64,000 nucleotides of DNA, taken from the NCBI GenBank assembly GCA_012103255.1, contig WLXD01000007.1, positions 62,001 through 126,000 of the forward strand, read 5' to 3'. Made by a program: the position numbers and the translations under genes. Within the stretch, counting starts at the first letter, position 1; each line of letters begins with the position of its first letter. This document shows, piece after piece, positions 1-8,926 of the stretch. The DNA is from Acidobacteriota bacterium (GTDB taxonomy: Bacteria; Acidobacteriota; UBA890; WLXD01). Below the pieces are notes generated by a model that saw only the letters and a program-made list of their open reading frames with translations, was not told the origin of the DNA and ran no database searches.

Positions 1-1152
1 GTCGCCGCGCAGCAGTGGGCCAAAGTCCTCGCCGTCGATGGGCCTATCGTCCGGCATCGAAACGCCGGTCGCAGCTGCAATCGTGGGCATCAGGTCGTAC
101 CCGATAATCGGCGCGTCGCTAGCGGTCCCTGGACCTATCGTGCCGGGCCAGCGGAGGATCGCGGGCACCCGGATTCCGCCTTCGTACAGCTCATGCTTGC
201 GCCCCCTGAAGCCACCCGTGTCGCCGTAGAGGTTGATCTCCCACCAACGTCGCCAGTCGGTCGTCACGGGCCCGTTGTCCGACGTAAAAACCACCAGTGT
301 GTTGTCTGCGCTACCCGTCGCGTCGAGTGCGTCGAGTAGGCGCCCGACCTGGTGGTCCATGTAGGTGATGTTGGCCCAGTACTCCCCCGGCCCGCGCGCC
401 TCGAGGTTGTCCGGTGGCTCTGGCAGACCGTTGGCGAACTGTTCAGGAGTGCCAAGGGTGTGCGCCGCATACAACTCGTTGAACTCCGGAGGGTTCGCGA
501 TTGTCGAGTGCGGCTCGAAGAGGGGTACGTAAAGAAAGAACGGCTGCTCCGCCGGCCGATCGCTCAACCAACCAATCGCTTCATCGACCACGATCTGGCC
601 CGCATACCCCTCGAGCCGACCGAGCGCTTCGCCGTTACGGAAGAAATTCACCGGATCGCGGCTATGCGGCACGGCCCACGCATGGAAGCCAAGCCAGTGG
701 TCGAATCCATGCTGATCGGGCTGGGCGTGATCGGGTTGATCCATGCCTCCGTTGAGATGCCATTTCCCCGACATCGCCGTAGCGTACCCAGCGTCGCGAA
801 GCAGTTCCGGCAACGTGATCTCTGCGAGTGGGAGCTGCGTCTCCGTCTCGGGCGGTATCCAACTCTCAATGCCAGTGCGGTAGTGCGTCCTACCTGTGAG
901 CAGAGACGCGCGCGACGGAGAGCACAGTGGCGACGGCGCGTAGTAAGACGTGAGCCGCAGCCCCTGCGCGGCAAGCTCATCGATCCGTGGGGTCTGAACG
1001 ATCGGATGACCGTACGCGCCCAGATCCCCATAGCCCAGATCGTCCGCGTAGATCAGCAGAACGTTGGGCCGGGCCGACTCGCTATGTGGCATCGCCACTG
1101 TCGAGCCCGCTGCGACGGCGCCCAAGCCGAGCGCAAGAAGCCCTGCGCGCAC
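1..1152 (-). CDS. Sulfatase (formylglycine-dependent), C-terminus cut by window edge
   Basis: Secreted type I sulfatase that would hydrolyse sulfate esters. The visible 384 residues begin with a signal peptide (about 1-20). The alkaline-phosphatase-fold metal ligands follow in NVLLIYADDLGYGD (Asp37-Asp38). The formylglycine signature PLCSPSRASLLTGR has the modified Cys at 77, and FTSDNGP (about 290) supplies further ligands. I chose a GTG start because it gives the signal peptide and lies 4 bases after the stop of the metallo-hydrolase gene, so the two look like one operon. An anaerobic or separate maturase is not in the window. The 3' end lies to the left of base 1. The substrate cannot be told from sequence; the family includes aryl, glycan and other sulfatases. 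Confidence 0.93.
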   Translation of the reverse strand, partial: MRAGLLALGLGAVAAGSTVAMPHSESARPNVLLIYADDLGYGDLGAYGHPIVQTPRIDELAAQGLRLTSYYAPSPLCSPSRASLLTGRTHYRTGIESWIPPETETQLPLAEITLPELLRDAGYATAMSGKWHLNGGMDQPDHAQPDQHGFDHWLGFHAWAVPHSRDPVNFFRNGEALGRLEGYAGQIVVDEAIGWLSDRPAEQPFFLYVPLFEPHSTIANPPEFNELYAAHTLGTPEQFANGLPEPPDNLEARGPGEYWANITYMDHQVGRLLDALDATGSADNTLVVFTSDNGPVTTDWRRWWEINLYGDTGGFRGRKHELYEGGIRVPAILRWPGTIGPGTASDAPIIGYDLMPTIAAATGVSMPDDRPIDGEDFGPLLRGD

Positions 1153-1156
1153 GCGC

Positions 1157-2044
1157 CTATTCCGTCAGGCTCCGATGCACGAGGCCCAGGAAGCGCTCCA
1201 CAGGCATCCAACCGGTTGCCATATCGGCAAACTCCGCAATCGGTTCCGCGGCAATGATCTCTTCGAGGCTGTCACCGTTGTCGACGTGAGTCTGAATCCG
1301 ATCGCGAATCGTCACGAGCATGCCGTGGAACTCACGCAACTGCGCAGCGCCCGAGAGTTGTCCGTGCCCGGGAATGATCTTGGTCATCTCGTTGGCGTCG
1401 GCAAGCACCAACTCCGATGCCGCGATCATGCCGTCTATGCCGCCACCCGAGTCGACATCGATGAACGGCAGCATCCCGTTGAAGAAGTTGTCGCCCATGT
1501 GGACCACGTTGGCATCGCGGAACCAGACGATCGTGTCGCCATCCGTATGAGCGTTGGCGACATGCGTGGCGTGAATCTGTTCGCCATTCCACCAAAAGCT
1601 GACTTCGTCGTTGAACGTCACGACCGGTAGCGCGATCGGTGGTGCTTGCCCGGTGTTGCCGACAACGTCGGTGAACGTGCCGGGGTCCATGCGTCGTCGA
1701 ACATTCTCATGGGCGACGATCATCGCGCCGGCCTCGCCCATCAGACGATTGCCGCCCGTGTGATCCCCGTGCCAATGCGTATTGAGTACGAACCGCACAT
1801 CTCCGCCGCCCGCATCGCGAACCGCGGCCACGATCTTGTCGTGCAGCGGCTCGAACTGATCATCGATGATGAACGCGCCGTCGTCGCCGACGGAAAGGCC
1901 GATGTTGCCGCCGGCAGCCATCAGCATGTAGATGCCGTCGGTCACCTCTACGGGCGTCACTTGAATGTCATTCTGCTGCGCGATTGCCGCAGCGGGTAGG
2001 CCGAGGGCAAGGGTAGCTACGAGAAGATTCGAGACTCGGGACAT
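1157..2044 (-). CDS. Secreted metallo-beta-lactamase-fold hydrolase
   Basis: Zinc hydrolase of the MBL fold, 295 residues, with a signal peptide ending near AIAQQ (about 23). The metal-binding signature THWHGDHTGGN places His90, His92, Asp94 and His95; NAHTDGD supplies His166 and Asp170, and PGHG the last His (227). Both metal sites are therefore complete. Such secreted MBL proteins include class B-like beta-lactamases, lactonases and quinoprotein-associated hydrolases; sequence alone does not decide. The ATG at 2044 is chosen for the signal peptide, although the frame stays open upstream. It is the first gene of an operon with the sulfatase and diverges from the M20 peptidase across 75 bases. 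Confidence 0.9.
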   Translation of the reverse strand: MSRVSNLLVATLALGLPAAAIAQQNDIQVTPVEVTDGIYMLMAAGGNIGLSVGDDGAFIIDDQFEPLHDKIVAAVRDAGGGDVRFVLNTHWHGDHTGGNRLMGEAGAMIVAHENVRRRMDPGTFTDVVGNTGQAPPIALPVVTFNDEVSFWWNGEQIHATHVANAHTDGDTIVWFRDANVVHMGDNFFNGMLPFIDVDSGGGIDGMIAASELVLADANEMTKIIPGHGQLSGAAQLREFHGMLVTIRDRIQTHVDNGDSLEEIIAAEPIAEFADMATGWMPVERFLGLVHRSLTE

Positions 2045-2119
2045 TGGGATGCTCCACCGGGGGTCGGGATGCCAAGCACGGCCAGAGTACACTGCGCCCC
2101 CACAGGAGGAACAAGTCCG

Positions 2120-3598
2120 ATGAAGAGGTTCGCGCTGGTTGTAGTCGCGCTGTTCGTGGCGCTCGGTGCCGTGGTGATCGTCCGAACTCTGCTCGTTGAG
2201 TCCCTGCAGCCGCCAGAAGAAGACCCGGTGCAGATCGACGTGGACGCCTCGGCACTCGCCGCCAGGTTCGCTCAGGCGCTCACGTATCCCACGATCTCCA
2301 ATCAAGATCGCGGCAACGTCGACGTTGCCGCGTTCGAGGGCCTGCACCAGCACTTCGCCGAGAGCTATCCGCTCGTCCACGAGACTCTGATGCTCGAGAC
2401 CGTTAACGACCTGAGTCTGCTCTACACGTGGACCGGCCGTGACCCGTCCAAGCCGCCGATCCTCCTCATGGGCCATCAGGACGTTGTTCCGGTCATTCCG
2501 GGCACTGAGGCCGATTGGCTCCACCCGCCGTTCGGCGGTGTCATCGAGAACGATGTGGTCTGGGGTCGTGGAGCGCTGGATGACAAGAGCAGTGTTGTCG
2601 CCATACTCGAATCAGTCGAACTTCTCCTGTCGGAGGGACATCAGCCGGAGCGCACGATCTACCTGGCCTTCGGTCACGACGAGGAAGTCGGCGGACCGGA
2701 GGGCGCAGGCGCAATCGCCGAACTATTCGAACAACGTGGCATCGGTCCCTTCGGACTCGTGCTCGATGAAGGTGGCGCTATTGCCGACGGCATCATGCCG
2801 GGCTACGACGGGCGGGCCGCCATCGTCGGAATCGCCGAGAAGGGTTTCATCAGCCTCGAGCTCCGTGTTGAAGGCGACGGCGGACACTCCTCGACTCCCC
2901 CCGATGTGACCAACATCGGCATCCTGGCCGCCGCGATCGAGCGCCTTCAAGAGAACCAATTCCCGGCGCGGTTGGATGGAGCCGCCGTGGAGATGTTCCG
3001 CTACCTGGCTCCCGAGCTACCGTTCGCCGCGCGCGCCGTTATGTCCAACCTGTGGCTTTTTCGCCCGGTACTCGTGCGACTGATGCTCCAGGAACCGGCG
3101 TCGGCGGCGATGGTGCGAACGACCACGGCCCCGACGATCATCAACGGTGGCGTGAAAGACAATGTGTTGCCGATCAACGCCACAGCGGTAGTGAATCACC
3201 GCATCCTGCCCGGGGATACGCGCGACTCCGTCATGCAACGAGTCAACGACGTGATCGACGACTCGCGCGTTCAGGTTCGCGACATCTCCACGAGCCACGA
3301 CCCCTCCGCGGTCTCTTCGCCGGACAGCGCCGAGTTTCTTCTCCTCGGCAAGACGCTCCGGCAGGTGATCGGCAACGACGTTATCGTGACGCCGTATCTG
3401 GTGATGGGCGGCACCGACGCGAAGTACTACTCGGGCAAGTCACCTGCCGTGTTCCGCTTCCTTCCCGTAGTGATGGGCGCCGATGGGCTGACGATGGTGC
3501 ACGGCACGAATGAGCGGGTCGATGTAGCGAGCATGGTGCTTGCCGTGCGCTACATGACCCAGTTCATTCGCAACACGGACGAGCTGCCCGCGGACTAG
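2120..3598 (+). CDS. M20 family metallopeptidase, PM20D1/CPS1-like, membrane-anchored
   Basis: Di-zinc amidohydrolase or carboxypeptidase of 492 residues. An N-terminal hydrophobic anchor (about 4-22) is followed by the M20 catalytic domain: MGHQDVVP gives His119 and Asp121, GRGALDDKSS the bridging Asp154, and GHDEEVGG the catalytic Glu pair at 188-189. Length and the N-terminal anchor match the PM20D1/carboxypeptidase S branch, which acts on N-acyl amino acids or dipeptides. The start is set by a strong AGGAGGAA ribosome site about 10 bases upstream (2104-2111). It converges with the next gene with 5 bases between stops. No frameshift is seen. Confidence 0.92.
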   Translation: MKRFALVVVALFVALGAVVIVRTLLVESLQPPEEDPVQIDVDASALAARFAQALTYPTISNQDRGNVDVAAFEGLHQHFAESYPLVHETLMLETVNDLSLLYTWTGRDPSKPPILLMGHQDVVPVIPGTEADWLHPPFGGVIENDVVWGRGALDDKSSVVAILESVELLLSEGHQPERTIYLAFGHDEEVGGPEGAGAIAELFEQRGIGPFGLVLDEGGAIADGIMPGYDGRAAIVGIAEKGFISLELRVEGDGGHSSTPPDVTNIGILAAAIERLQENQFPARLDGAAVEMFRYLAPELPFAARAVMSNLWLFRPVLVRLMLQEPASAAMVRTTTAPTIINGGVKDNVLPINATAVVNHRILPGDTRDSVMQRVNDVIDDSRVQVRDISTSHDPSAVSSPDSAEFLLLGKTLRQVIGNDVIVTPYLVMGGTDAKYYSGKSPAVFRFLPVVMGADGLTMVHGTNERVDVASMVLAVRYMTQFIRNTDELPAD

Positions 3599-3603
3599 TC
3601 GCT

Positions 3604-4890
3604 CTATCCGCCGAACACCTCAGCCGGTGCTGGCAAGGTCTCGGCCATCGTCTGACGGCTGAGCTCGACCAACGCCATGTAGGCATCGTCGGTCAGGCAC
3701 CAGTATGTCTGGCCGTCCTCGAGCATGATCTGGCGCAGGTATCCGTCCTGCCTCAGCAGCCGCGCGCACTGCGCCGCGCGATCGTCGCTGAGCCTTCGCA
3801 CCTCGAGACGGTGCAGAATTTCGCGGCCGCGCTCTACACGCACGCCATCCAGGGCCCCGATCCAGCTCCGTACCCCGTCCTCGAAGCGCTGGTCGTAGGC
3901 CATGCGCACCCAGTGTGCGAGGGGCACGCGCGGCGCCGTCGCTGCCGACCTCGATTCGCCAGCGACGAACGCGAAGAAGACGATCATGGTGTCGATGAAC
4001 ATTGCGATGAACGCGAACACGATTGCCGTGGGCGAGCCCGCGAACAGATCCGCCACCGCTCTCTGCCAGTACTCCTCCTCTTCGAGCGCGCTGGTATCGA
4101 GAATGGCCGGATCCACGGCCACCACCTGGAAGTCGCCGCGAACCTCGCGGATGCGATCGATCGGCACCACCGCAGACGCGCGGGAATAGCTCGAACGCAT
4201 GGACTCGTGGTCGACCGTTTCGCTGCTCGTGAGTAACTCGAGCTCAGCGTCGATACCGCTGAGCGCACCGGCTACGTCGACTTCCATCTGGTCGAGACGA
4301 GGCGCGAGGCTGGTCAGAAACCGATAGCGCTCTCCGGAGCCACTCTGCACGCGTCGCACGTCCACCGAGAGATCTGACTCGCCCACCAGCTGCTGCAGGT
4401 ACGGGTTCGAGATGTTTCGTAACCCGCCGCCGGTGTCCGACTCCATTTCAATGCGCTGATCGAGCTCTGCCCCCGCCTCGCGCAAGGTACCCAGGACTCC
4501 GGCCGTTTGGCTGCGCACGTCAACGAGGTAGGCACGGAGCGACTCGTACCGTTCGAGTCGACGCTCCTTGGCGATGGTCTCCTCGGAGAATCCGCGGAAA
4601 TAGAAGACATACGAGGTAAAGCTGGACATCACTACGGTGAACAAAATCACCGCGATGACCATCGGCTGCTGCTGTTTCCGATCGCGCAGCGAGAGGGTGC
4701 TCGAGAGCATGCCGAGCTGGATGATCGCGGCCAGTCCCAGCGCAGCGAGCGCGGAATAGCCGAAGTTCGGGAAGATTTCCGAGATCCCGTTGAACGTGCT
4801 GTAGCCGGACACAAAGCAGCCAATGGCCGCGGCCAGCGCCGGGAAAGTGTGGACGGGCGACTTGATGAAGCGAGCGAGGGCGCGGAACAA
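3604..4890 (-). CDS. Unknown membrane protein: 3 TM, long helical domain, 1 TM, C-terminal soluble domain
   Basis: I do not recognise this 428-residue protein. Three hydrophobic helices lie at about 15-35, 45-66 and 76-98. A charged, probably helical stretch of about 190 residues follows and should face one side of the membrane. A fourth helix lies at about 287-310 (FAFIAMFIDTMIVFFAF). A C-terminal soluble domain ends in what may be a small winged-helix-like fold rich in Arg and Leu. A TTG start at 4890 is chosen because GGAGGA sits 6 bases before it; an in-frame TTG at 4920 is the alternative. It is divergent from exonuclease III. The layout resembles sensor or scaffold membrane proteins, but no known catalytic motif is visible. 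Confidence 0.75.
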   Translation of the reverse strand: MFRALARFIKSPVHTFPALAAAIGCFVSGYSTFNGISEIFPNFGYSALAALGLAAIIQLGMLSSTLSLRDRKQQQPMVIAVILFTVVMSSFTSYVFYFRGFSEETIAKERRLERYESLRAYLVDVRSQTAGVLGTLREAGAELDQRIEMESDTGGGLRNISNPYLQQLVGESDLSVDVRRVQSGSGERYRFLTSLAPRLDQMEVDVAGALSGIDAELELLTSSETVDHESMRSSYSRASAVVPIDRIREVRGDFQVVAVDPAILDTSALEEEEYWQRAVADLFAGSPTAIVFAFIAMFIDTMIVFFAFVAGESRSAATAPRVPLAHWVRMAYDQRFEDGVRSWIGALDGVRVERGREILHRLEVRRLSDDRAAQCARLLRQDGYLRQIMLEDGQTYWCLTDDAYMALVELSRQTMAETLPAPAEVFGG

Positions 4891-5068
4891 AGGGACTCCT
4901 CCCGAATACACCTCCGGCAACGCACCTGACCGATCGGCCGTGGCCGATCTCTCGCTTTCGCCCTGGGGAGCAACTCCATCGAGGATACGCCCCCCAGTGA
5001 ATAGAGACTACGGGTGGCCCGGAAAAGTTTCGTCTGCAACCCGCGCAACGATCGGCTACCGTGCGGAT

Positions 5069-5836
5069 ATGCGAATTGCCACCTGGAACGTCAACGGTCT
5101 GCGCTCTCGTCTCGACTATGTCCTGCACTGGCTGCGGGCGCGCCAACCGGACGTCGTGGGCCTGCAGGAACTGAAGCTAGAGGACGATCAGTTCCCCTCG
5201 ATTGCCTTCGAGGCCGAGGGGTATCAGGCGGTTACGCACGGCCAGAAGGCCTGGAACGGCGTCGCAATCCTCAGCCGCGAGCCAGCGGAAGTTCGACAGA
5301 CGGGTCTGCCCGGGCAGGAGGAGATGGGCTCGCGCCTCATCACCGCACAGGTCTCAGGAATCGACTTCACCACCGTGTACGTGCCCAACGGCAAGACCGT
5401 GGAGCACGATGACTTCCCCCGTAAGTTGGCGTGGCTGGATCAGCTGGTCGAGCATTGGAACGCTAACCACTCTCCGGACTCGCAGGCGGTCCTGTGCGGC
5501 GACTTCAACCTCTGCGCTCAGCCGATCGACTCGTGGAAGGAGAATCCCGAAGGGATCTTCCATACCGCCGAGGAACGCGCGGTGTACGGCCGCCTCATCG
5601 ACACGGGGTTGATCGATCTGTTCCGTGACCGCTATCCGGACGAGCAGAAGTTCACCTGGTGGGACTACCGGATGGGCGCCTTCCATCGAAACATGGGCCT
5701 TCGGATCGACCTGATTCTGGGCACGAAGTCAGTACGAGACCGCGTGACTGAGGTGTGGACCGATCGTGACTATCGCAAGAAGCAGGAAGGACTTACAGCA
5801 TCGGATCATGCGCCCGTTATCGCGGATCTCGATTAG
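5069..5836 (+). CDS. xthA: Exodeoxyribonuclease III
   Basis: Mg-dependent AP endonuclease and 3'-5' exonuclease of base excision repair, 255 residues, the usual family length. Motifs in order: WNVNGLRSR with the metal-site Asn near the N-terminus, LQELK with the catalytic Glu (34), GDFNLC with the active-site Asp/Asn (about 148-150), LRIDLIL, and the C-terminal SDHAPV with the catalytic Asp-His pair. The start follows directly from the universal MRIATWNVNG N-terminus. The 3' end overlaps the start of the S9 peptidase by 29 bases, so the two are probably co-transcribed although their jobs look unrelated. Confidence 0.96.
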   Translation: MRIATWNVNGLRSRLDYVLHWLRARQPDVVGLQELKLEDDQFPSIAFEAEGYQAVTHGQKAWNGVAILSREPAEVRQTGLPGQEEMGSRLITAQVSGIDFTTVYVPNGKTVEHDDFPRKLAWLDQLVEHWNANHSPDSQAVLCGDFNLCAQPIDSWKENPEGIFHTAEERAVYGRLIDTGLIDLFRDRYPDEQKFTWWDYRMGAFHRNMGLRIDLILGTKSVRDRVTEVWTDRDYRKKQEGLTASDHAPVIADLD

Positions 5837-7697
5837 CGAAGGGCGCGCAGCCCTCCTTTTTGCCGCTGCGCTCACCACGTCCGCGGCGGCATCGAGTGCG
5901 CCGGCACGGGCCACCGTCGAACTCGATCTCGAGAATATCCACCGGGCTAACTTCGGGGCGCAGGCTGCGGCGCTCTCGCCCGACGGTCGGCGGGCTGCGG
6001 TTACTGCAAGCGAACCGAACCGGCGCGGCATCTGGCTCGCGTCGACCGAAGGAGGCTCATCCAACTTCTGGGTGCAAGGTTCTAGCCCCGCCTGGCACCC
6101 CGACGGCACCGCGATTGTCTTCCGACGCAACAATGACCTGTGGCGTATGGATATGGGAGCCGACGCTCCCCGCCGGCTAACCAACGACGAGCACGACGAG
6201 CGCGCCGCCGTCGTGTCTCCGGATGGGTCGCAGGTCGCGTTCTATTCGACGCGCTCCGGGCATCAGGACATCTGGACCGTCAGCAGCTCGGGCGGCCCCG
6301 CCGTGCAACTGACGACGGCCGCCATGTCCATCGACGATCCGCGATTCTCGCCCGGCTGGTCGCCGGATAGCCGCTCAATCGCCTACGTCTCGAACGCTGC
6401 CGACTATTGGCACGACGACGTGTGGATCGTCGACGTGGCCAGCGGCGAGAGCAGCCAGATCTCCACGGGTCTCATGGCGTCATCGACGCCGGCGTGGTCG
6501 CCGGACGGCCGCCGCATCGCGCTGCTGGGCACCGCCAAGGACGAGTACTGGTACGAGGACCTGGCCTACATCTACTTGCTCGACCCCAGCGTGGGGACCG
6601 AGCAGGTGGTGCCGATGCAGATCTGGGCCACCGACTGGCTGCACAACCATGGTGTGCACTGGACCGACGGCGGCCGCCGACTGGCGTTCCTCTACCATGA
6701 GCGCGGCGACCTGAACGTGTGGTCGGTGGCGGCCGAAGGCGGCGTCGCCACCCGGGTATCGCACATCGGCGGCGCCGTGCGCTCATTCGACGTCGCTGCA
6801 AACGGCGCCCGCGCCGTCCTCGTTCGGAGTGTTCCCACGCGCGGCTACGACGTGGACCTGGTTGACCTGCGAGGCGGCGAGCCACGCCGACTCACCGAGT
6901 TCGCCACGACGTGGAACTCCCTTCAGGATCCCGTGGAGGTCGCCTACGCGAGCTTCGACGGCATGTACATCCAGGGCTTTCTCTATAAGCCTCCGTTCTA
7001 CGACGCAGGCGGCTCCTTTCCGGCGCTGGTGAATGTTCACGGTGGCGGCACGAACTCCTACCTGCGGCGCGACAACCTGATCGAGCAGTACCTGGCGTCA
7101 AAGGGCTACCTGGTGCTGGCGGTGAACTACCGCGGCGGCTCGGGATTCGGACGCGACTTCCAGGACCTCGCGATCAACGACTGGGCCAATCGGCAAGCAC
7201 TCGATGCCGCCGCGGCCGCCGACTTCATCCGCGCCTTGCCGGAGTCCAACGGCAAGGTCGGGATCTACGGCTACAGCTACGGCGGGATCACCTCGATGGC
7301 CGCCATCGCGCGCGCGCCCGAAGCATTCGATGCCGCTGTGCCGATGGCCGGCATCTACGACTTCGCCGACGCCTACTCCACAGCCGACCGCCTGGGCCGC
7401 ATCTTCATCAAGACGGGCCACGGCGGGTCGCCGGAAGAGCGCCCAGAGATCTACGCAATCAGCGACACGGTGGCCCGACTCGACAACGTGCTCACGCCGC
7501 TCTTGATGATGCATGGCGAAGCCGACGTGCGAGCACCATTTCGCCAATACGAACTCGCGCTGAGCCGACTAGGGGCCGTTGGGATCGACGTCACCGCGCA
7601 TAGTTACCCCGACGAACCCCACGGCTTCCGCGATCCGGCCAACCGGATCGACATGTACACCCGCCTGGAGCGGTTTTTCGACCGGCACCTTCGCTAG
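5808..7697 (+). CDS. S9 family peptidase (prolyl oligopeptidase/acylaminoacyl type), secreted
   Basis: Serine peptidase of 629 residues. A signal peptide (about 1-35, ending in APARA) is followed by a TolB/WD-like beta-propeller with repeated SPDGR and WSPDSR blades (about 45-370), then the alpha/beta hydrolase domain. The nucleophile lies in GYSYGG (about 490), the catalytic Asp in GEADVR (about 573) and the His in EPHGF (about 604). The enzyme would cleave short peptides in the periplasm or outside the cell. The ATG at 5808 lies inside the end of the exonuclease III gene. AGGAAGGA sits somewhat far upstream (17 bases), so an earlier in-frame start remains possible. Confidence 0.92.
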   Translation: MRPLSRISISEGRAALLFAAALTTSAAASSAPARATVELDLENIHRANFGAQAAALSPDGRRAAVTASEPNRRGIWLASTEGGSSNFWVQGSSPAWHPDGTAIVFRRNNDLWRMDMGADAPRRLTNDEHDERAAVVSPDGSQVAFYSTRSGHQDIWTVSSSGGPAVQLTTAAMSIDDPRFSPGWSPDSRSIAYVSNAADYWHDDVWIVDVASGESSQISTGLMASSTPAWSPDGRRIALLGTAKDEYWYEDLAYIYLLDPSVGTEQVVPMQIWATDWLHNHGVHWTDGGRRLAFLYHERGDLNVWSVAAEGGVATRVSHIGGAVRSFDVAANGARAVLVRSVPTRGYDVDLVDLRGGEPRRLTEFATTWNSLQDPVEVAYASFDGMYIQGFLYKPPFYDAGGSFPALVNVHGGGTNSYLRRDNLIEQYLASKGYLVLAVNYRGGSGFGRDFQDLAINDWANRQALDAAAAADFIRALPESNGKVGIYGYSYGGITSMAAIARAPEAFDAAVPMAGIYDFADAYSTADRLGRIFIKTGHGGSPEERPEIYAISDTVARLDNVLTPLLMMHGEADVRAPFRQYELALSRLGAVGIDVTAHSYPDEPHGFRDPANRIDMYTRLERFFDRHLR

Positions 7698-7789
7698 CAG
7701 GAAGCGCGGGTAAGACGGTGGCGCGGTCGACAGCCCCGCGCAGGCGTTCTACGGTCTGCGGCGCTACCCCGTAAACCCGGAGAAGTGCC

Positions 7790-8926
7790 ATGCGCCGCGT
7801 TCTCGCTCTGTGTCTCGTCGCATCCCTTTGCGCCGCCTGCAGTGTCACAGTGGAGCAGTCGTCGCCCGGCGACCGCGTTCAACGCGACCGCCCGTGGGGC
7901 CTCACGGCGGCGCGCGTCAACGCCAGCGACGGACTCCGGGTTCTCGTGCTGCACGACATGGAAGGGCTGGCAGGACAAGACGATCCGCGAACCTTCCGAT
8001 TCAGCCACCCCGAGCACTACGCACGCGGCCAGGAAATGCTGGCCGCCGATATCAATGCGGTAATCGATGGTCTGTTCGCCGGCGGCGCTACCGAGGTGCA
8101 CGTGGTGGACGGCCACGGATCCGGTAACCCGGAGCCCGACGTACGAACGGATCTGCTCGACCCTCGGGCCGAGCAGGTGTTCCGGGACGAAGCGTTCGAT
8201 ACCTACTTCGACTTGCCGGAAAGCGCCGAGTACGACGCCGTGGCCGTCGTCGGCATGCACGCCAAGACCGGCAGCGGTGGATTCGCCTCGCACACGTTCA
8301 CGCTCGGCATTGAGTTCCAGGTGCACGGTCAGTCCATTACGGAAACGGAACTGGTCGCGTTGTCGTGGGGGCGCTTCGACGTCCCGGTGATCTTCGCGTC
8401 GGGCGACGATCGGCTGGCCGCCGATCTCGAAACCATGCCCTGGATCGAGTCAGTGATCGTGAAGACAGCGACGAGCGCCAGTACCGCCGAATTGCGCCCA
8501 ACCGAGGAGGCGCACGCCGATCTCACCGCGGCTGCCCAGCGGGCAGTCGAAAGCCTCGCCGAGGCCCAGGTGATGAAGATCGCGCTGCCGGTGGAGGCCA
8601 CCATCCGCACCGTGCCGCCGGCCGGACTGGGCGCCCTCAGCGGCGTTCCCGGTATCGACTACAACGGCGATGCCGACGCGGTGACATTCCAGGCCGACAC
8701 CCTGCGCGACGCGTACGATGGCTGGGTCGCTCTGGTCGGCGTCGCGCGGACGACGTACCCACGCGTCCTGGGCGAACAGATCAGTCTCCTTGGCCTCGAC
8801 GCTCAGCTGAACCCGGCGTACTCGGACGCACTCTTCGACCGCTGGGTCGACTTCGAGTCAGGTCGATGGAGTCCACCTGAGGCGCCCACTGGCGCGAGCC
8901 CGCAGCGCGGTCACGGCTACCGCTGA
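7790..8926 (+). CDS. M55 family D-aminopeptidase (DppA-like), exported
   Basis: Zinc aminopeptidase of the DppA fold, 378 residues, predicted to release N-terminal D-amino acids from small peptides. The M55 metal ligands are visible as HDMEG (Asp and Glu of the DxE motif, about 53-55), VVDGHG and GMHAKTG. Unlike cytoplasmic DppA it carries an N-terminal signal sequence; a Cys at 17 after LCAA may be a lipid site, but the lipobox is not canonical. It follows the S9 peptidase on the same strand with a 92-base gap. Its last 10 bases overlap the convergent M48 gene. Family assignment is firm; substrate is inferred. Confidence 0.88.
   Translation: MRRVLALCLVASLCAACSVTVEQSSPGDRVQRDRPWGLTAARVNASDGLRVLVLHDMEGLAGQDDPRTFRFSHPEHYARGQEMLAADINAVIDGLFAGGATEVHVVDGHGSGNPEPDVRTDLLDPRAEQVFRDEAFDTYFDLPESAEYDAVAVVGMHAKTGSGGFASHTFTLGIEFQVHGQSITETELVALSWGRFDVPVIFASGDDRLAADLETMPWIESVIVKTATSASTAELRPTEEAHADLTAAAQRAVESLAEAQVMKIALPVEATIRTVPPAGLGALSGVPGIDYNGDADAVTFQADTLRDAYDGWVALVGVARTTYPRVLGEQISLLGLDAQLNPAYSDALFDRWVDFESGRWSPPEAPTGASPQRGHGYR

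Noticed and set aside
352-1257. A 301-codon plus-strand frame over the sulfatase
   Set aside because: It is antisense to a gene with clear sulfatase motifs and shows no recognisable fold or ribosome site.
7704-7741. Hairpin GCGCGGG/CCCGCGC after the first S9 gene
   Set aside because: The 24-base loop is long, there is no T-run, and such stems are frequent by chance at this GC content.
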